A stretch of 64,000 nt of DNA from Kiritimatiellia bacterium. GTDB lineage: Bacteria > Verrucomicrobiota > Kiritimatiellia > CAIVKH01. The notes beneath the pieces are model-generated. The model made no database searches. It was not told where the DNA came from and saw only the letters and a program-made list of their open reading frames with translations. Position numbers and translations under genes: made by a program. The stretch lies in the NCBI GenBank assembly GCA_023953695.1, contig JAMLJG010000005.1, forward strand, positions 57,437-121,436. Direction: 5' to 3'. Shown one piece after another: positions 62,801-64,000 of the stretch (the stretch's first letter is position 1; each line of letters begins with the position of its first letter).

Positions 62801-64000
62801 TCAGACGGTCGCGATAATGACGGCGACGGAAGCACAGACGAAGGAGACGAGGGGACGCTGATTTCGGGCAATACGATCACCATCACGACGAACAACAACC
62901 CTGCGCTTTCCGCGCTGGCCACAAACCAGACGTTGACCTTCGTCTTTTCCGCCATTGTGGATTCGCAGTTCGTCGGCGATTCGATCACCAATGTGGCCAA
63001 CGTCACCTGGACCTCGCTGCCGGGCGTGGGCACGAATGGCAACGAGCGCACGGGCGATGATGGACCGGGCGGCTTGAACGATTACGAGACGACGGATCCC
63101 GAGCCGCTTCCGCTCAAGAAAATTTCGGCGGTCCAAAAGGAACTCATTTGGACCTCGCAGACGAATACCGTGGATCCTCACGTAACCATCGGCGAGCGCA
63201 TGGTCTATCGCTTGCGTGTGGACGTCCCACAAGGTGTAATCTCGAACCTGGTGGTTACGGATATCGTGCCCACGGGACTCGATTTCGTTGGAACCAACCC
63301 CAATGTGGGGATGAATTACCCGAGCTACGGCTACGCCTTTGAGTTCCAGGTCGGCGGCCCGACGTTCAATACGAATACGGTTGTCGTGACCGACCCCGAC
63401 CCAACGCCCGCCAGCTCTTTGACAACCGATGGATCGGGTCAGAATGTCACGTTCACCATTGGAACATTCACCAATGCGCCCGACGGCAATTTGGCGAACG
63501 ATTTCTTCTATCTCTATATGGAGTTTGTTGTGCTCGATATGCCGATCAATTCAGGGTTGGTCGGCAACAGCTACTCCAATGCGAACCGGGCGACGGTGTC
63601 CGACGCCTTCAGCAGTGTCACTGTGACTTCGCCGATCTATCAGGTCGCGGAGCATTTGACATCCATTCGCAAGACTCGCATGCCGGCCGGGCAAGTGGAT
63701 GCGGGGGATTTGCTTACCTTTAATATCATCGTCTCCAATAGCACGACCGCGCTGGCGAATGCGTATGATCTTGTGGCGCGCGATGTCTTGACGAATACGC
63801 TCTTCGACACCTCGACACTCGTGAACACGGCATTGCCTCCGGGGTGGGCGCTCGCCACGAACGCATTGCCCGGCGCCGCTGAACTCGTGTTTAGCAGCTT
63901 GCCTGGCGTCGCCCTGACGCCGGGGCAGTCCGTGACGGGAATCTTCACCGTGGTGGCCGCGCAGAGCCTGCGCCCCAACCAGCGATTCACCAATGCGGTG
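56804..64000 (+). CDS. Giant secreted protein with lamin-tail and DUF11-like repeats (3' end outside window)
   Basis: At least 2399 aa, open to the window end. GAGAGGTGG precedes ATG 56804 (second ATG 56807). Residues 1-30 form a signal peptide. A lamin-tail domain lies at about 115-235 (LLITEVFADPTNAVEESYE, WIELFNPLA, GWSIRDALPG). The rest is a chain of about 100-200-residue beta domains of the DUF11/isopeptide-rich type, recognisable by LTITKSPVLQDAGVGDEVV, LDLTKEA, LRVTKTAGFATNALQAGDIV, VTDIVPTGLDFVG. A calcium-like DNDGDGSTDEGDEG loop sits near residue 2005. Some domains have paired Cys. Probably a cell-surface adhesin or stalk; divergent from the peptide cassette. Confidence 0.85.
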   Translation, partial: MMLELFDRYSRHSIAAGLLLWAGSALSGSGQVVHSVSALNQASFCDTIAVTTRFQNTGATLDGLTITQLLPHADFVYVPGSGVITMPNGAVLTNDPSISGQSLVWDFSSAVSSSSLNHLLITEVFADPTNAVEESYEWIELFNPLAAAVDMTGWSIRDALPGQVDALPSFVIQPGEFVIIAASTNAFAAEHPGYTGRVFQVADGTLGSGLNNFADGVFLLNPSLTAVDAVSYGGSAAAFSPAVPVPPQGQSIQRVPANQDNNNRNDWQAGAPTPGTGTLVSGINAGSSLSIVYRVEVACGSVVGQIRSLATYQQPAGGTLRTNESSIFITVNPGDLTITKSPVLQDAGVGDEVVWTVTVKNEGFGHARNVVVEDNIGSGVAFSSFSINPTNAQPFGSQVVWDSSVIPALTNLAPQQEVSIVVTGIVTACTGLFNRADARWGCLGKEVLPDGLCEDTALGDETAGASLRFIDRYPFLTTALTPASLISLDYCDGAQLTLYVTNAATGPNAGTAFNISYIGLVPDGYTVQGPGVTGNTVSVGTLAPGASTNVTFTLIPGTTECPVNLDKQPLYFYGLYEDACGNPFIAAPNHTEIQVSGAPWASVRKIMPGSVNPQGSGFPVTLLYTYSNFVNFTANMIDWYPQHTNLAVANVSSGGVLNTNAGTIAWNPVLNGSGVYTASFDMVFLNPCSGPFGLIENTVTASNIVDCQDCVIEVAGSGATYYSDIANWYCATNGTGTCAFTSTKDVAPEFAEVCEPVQLTHRFTTFIGDALPTSWNGMVFTSRLANGQAYLYSTSSVQVLIDGTNVTPYVNITAISPRLTIDLAGLNSSPFPNPDAVADSLVFVWEVATTNVGIFTDVSSLPMPPCGIEEGFETWEVGQSLMRITLEATPFVEACGFINGKIDLTQDPSPQTSLNGGRIFPSYDVEVVLDLDADGSGTNTFSYVAGSTVFSDFYDLGGSPISSVEPTIQGNTLVWNLGDVRSNGVGTIEYRLRASCETQPGEKQVALVRYNNRCEDGSSPQRVDVSATNTLPTAFAANLNYQIKPEIVFLQDNTLVYTLEFINMGAGAAYNVTPEFIFPAGVSFSGASIAPATVSSTNAIWDLAITNAVDSLVDADGDGFFDDLLPGGTFSIVVTSTVIDCLESTVRLRATHGCGGASCQVPEEDTATFVPMAGSLVTRTVFPSDAELCATNTARYEVRNSGLIVDRIVQVQQILPTGMVYVAGSARYVIGGVTNPASDPSGTTTLLFTETNIPPFSVLQPGEELAILYDVYVSCDAVFGDATFRASGTFVDLCGNVISNQITQSVMPVKEPVLDLTKEARNPTGLQTNFTTGTVIADPGDTIVYRLTIEHNSSSSEAPAHAMELTDDWPVGLRFDGASVTPDAVTTSGPNVQLVWSNSTLLSLIGGGPWSEASSTQIVVTLTGTVTNCVFSIPNQASLAYGCDPSCLSLSDAAVHTLSSDPNMAFASSSSLELTPCGGVRTLVITNNGATASGIIVSNNAPSGYLFTTASATGEFNSASLNIVLTGTPVGAIALIDLSTAASSGATDIDDDAGDGLPNLDLGYRDAVTIRINLISDGTGLDCLADPTDLDFADPDPTVVPSRSASSTLRLNNQCLAGETITQTSSTLPDQPDPDIDLQPNSIIVTNSQVVTFIATVKNNAEQGNAENLHIRLAFGSGWTNLTFVSSNIVSSGTTSMLLEMQGSSNVLVSLPGVILNPIGDHVILTFNATVNQGGGPLTARAEVVGECPGGGITPACVFTNTLGEAPLANSVTGSVIGAVNGVYYGFDQDQSLGLGYDLVKTVRLSGEPAPGGSSRYARIGEDLIYRIHATYFGQTFSNVVVTESLPTNLVFGTPVDAGSSPDVLGWIWNPVTGHFTLPSPITNNVDFIVDIPVIVRNITANQGETNNQTIVTNIADSIFSVNGATNVPTPSSTTVPLQEPNLRVTKTAGFATNALQAGDIVYFTNVVEHTSLSQTTAYDIVFTDTLPPGLTFTGVTLESDGRDNDGDGSTDEGDEGTLISGNTITITTNNNPALSALATNQTLTFVFSAIVDSQFVGDSITNVANVTWTSLPGVGTNGNERTGDDGPGGLNDYETTDPEPLPLKKISAVQKELIWTSQTNTVDPHVTIGERMVYRLRVDVPQGVISNLVVTDIVPTGLDFVGTNPNVGMNYPSYGYAFEFQVGGPTFNTNTVVVTDPDPTPASSLTTDGSGQNVTFTIGTFTNAPDGNLANDFFYLYMEFVVLDMPINSGLVGNSYSNANRATVSDAFSSVTVTSPIYQVAEHLTSIRKTRMPAGQVDAGDLLTFNIIVSNSTTALANAYDLVARDVLTNTLFDTSTLVNTALPPGWALATNALPGAAELVFSSLPGVALTPGQSVTGIFTVVAAQSLRPNQRFTNAV

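Noticed and set aside
1..64000. CRISPR array
   Set aside because: No regularly spaced direct repeats with unique spacers were seen; the repeats present are palindromes or duplicated segments.

Overview
The window is about 64 kb of GC-rich, gene-dense bacterial DNA with genes on both strands and many 4-base ATGA/GTGA start-stop overlaps. An outer membrane is indicated by a lipid-transport permease/ATPase/MCE set (mlaE, mlaF, mlaD), an alginate-export-type porin and a second small beta-barrel. Peptidoglycan is indicated by an L,D-transpeptidase, an N-acetylmuramoyl-alanine amidase and glmM. Quinone synthesis is by the classical o-succinylbenzoate menaquinone route. Secreted proteins ending in the FYRV or FYRY style, BspA-type leucine-rich repeats, a giant DUF11 protein and dispersed TTCCAA-N3-TTGGAA palindromes together suggest the PVC superphylum, most likely Verrucomicrobiota or Kiritimatiellota. 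That placement is an inference; there is no rRNA gene in the window.

Layout. 1-3046 (minus): CydDC-like heterodimeric ABC exporter, running off the left edge. 3238-13459: a beta-barrel gene and terminator, then a compact menaquinone operon menG-F-D-H-B-A-C-E on plus, with the thioesterase menI converging from minus. 13475-21900: membrane GYF-type protein, HCF101-like Mrp, OsmC, then kinase/L,D-transpeptidase/accA on minus and comF-accD-folC on plus. 21858-27033 (minus): a propeller protein, the agmatine-to-putrescine pair aguA/aguB and an M29-like aminopeptidase; tRNA-Val(UAC) follows. 27320-31847: flavin reductase, secreted protein, glyoxalase-II-like hydrolase, then an ~850-bp islet (ParE-type toxin-antitoxin plus a gene fragment) bracketed by 62-bp direct repeats that duplicate the 3' end of the hydrolase gene, then an AI-2E-family permease. 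31886-38540 (plus): beta-helix protein, glmM, a 477-aa periodic W/F-P protein and the mlaEFD genes. 38541-39365: repeat-rich gap with two copies of a 149-bp REP-doublet element. 39366-50412: RNA-modifying enzymes, a YyaL/Spata20-like protein, amidase, HAD protein, phosphoesterase, flavin reductase and a large membrane protein.

50434-64000 is the most unusual part. On minus, a tight four-gene cassette encodes a PqqD-like peptide-binding protein, a radical SAM/SPASM enzyme, a 63-aa peptide with two Cys, and an HprK-like kinase. This looks like a ribosomally made, post-translationally modified peptide (RiPP) system. A SipW-like S26 peptidase homologue without membrane anchor, a porin and a secreted leucine-rich-repeat protein lie beside it. 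Divergent from the cassette, behind a structured leader with a strong intrinsic terminator, starts a giant secreted protein (more than 2399 residues, lamin-tail domain plus DUF11-like repeats) that leaves the window open-ended.
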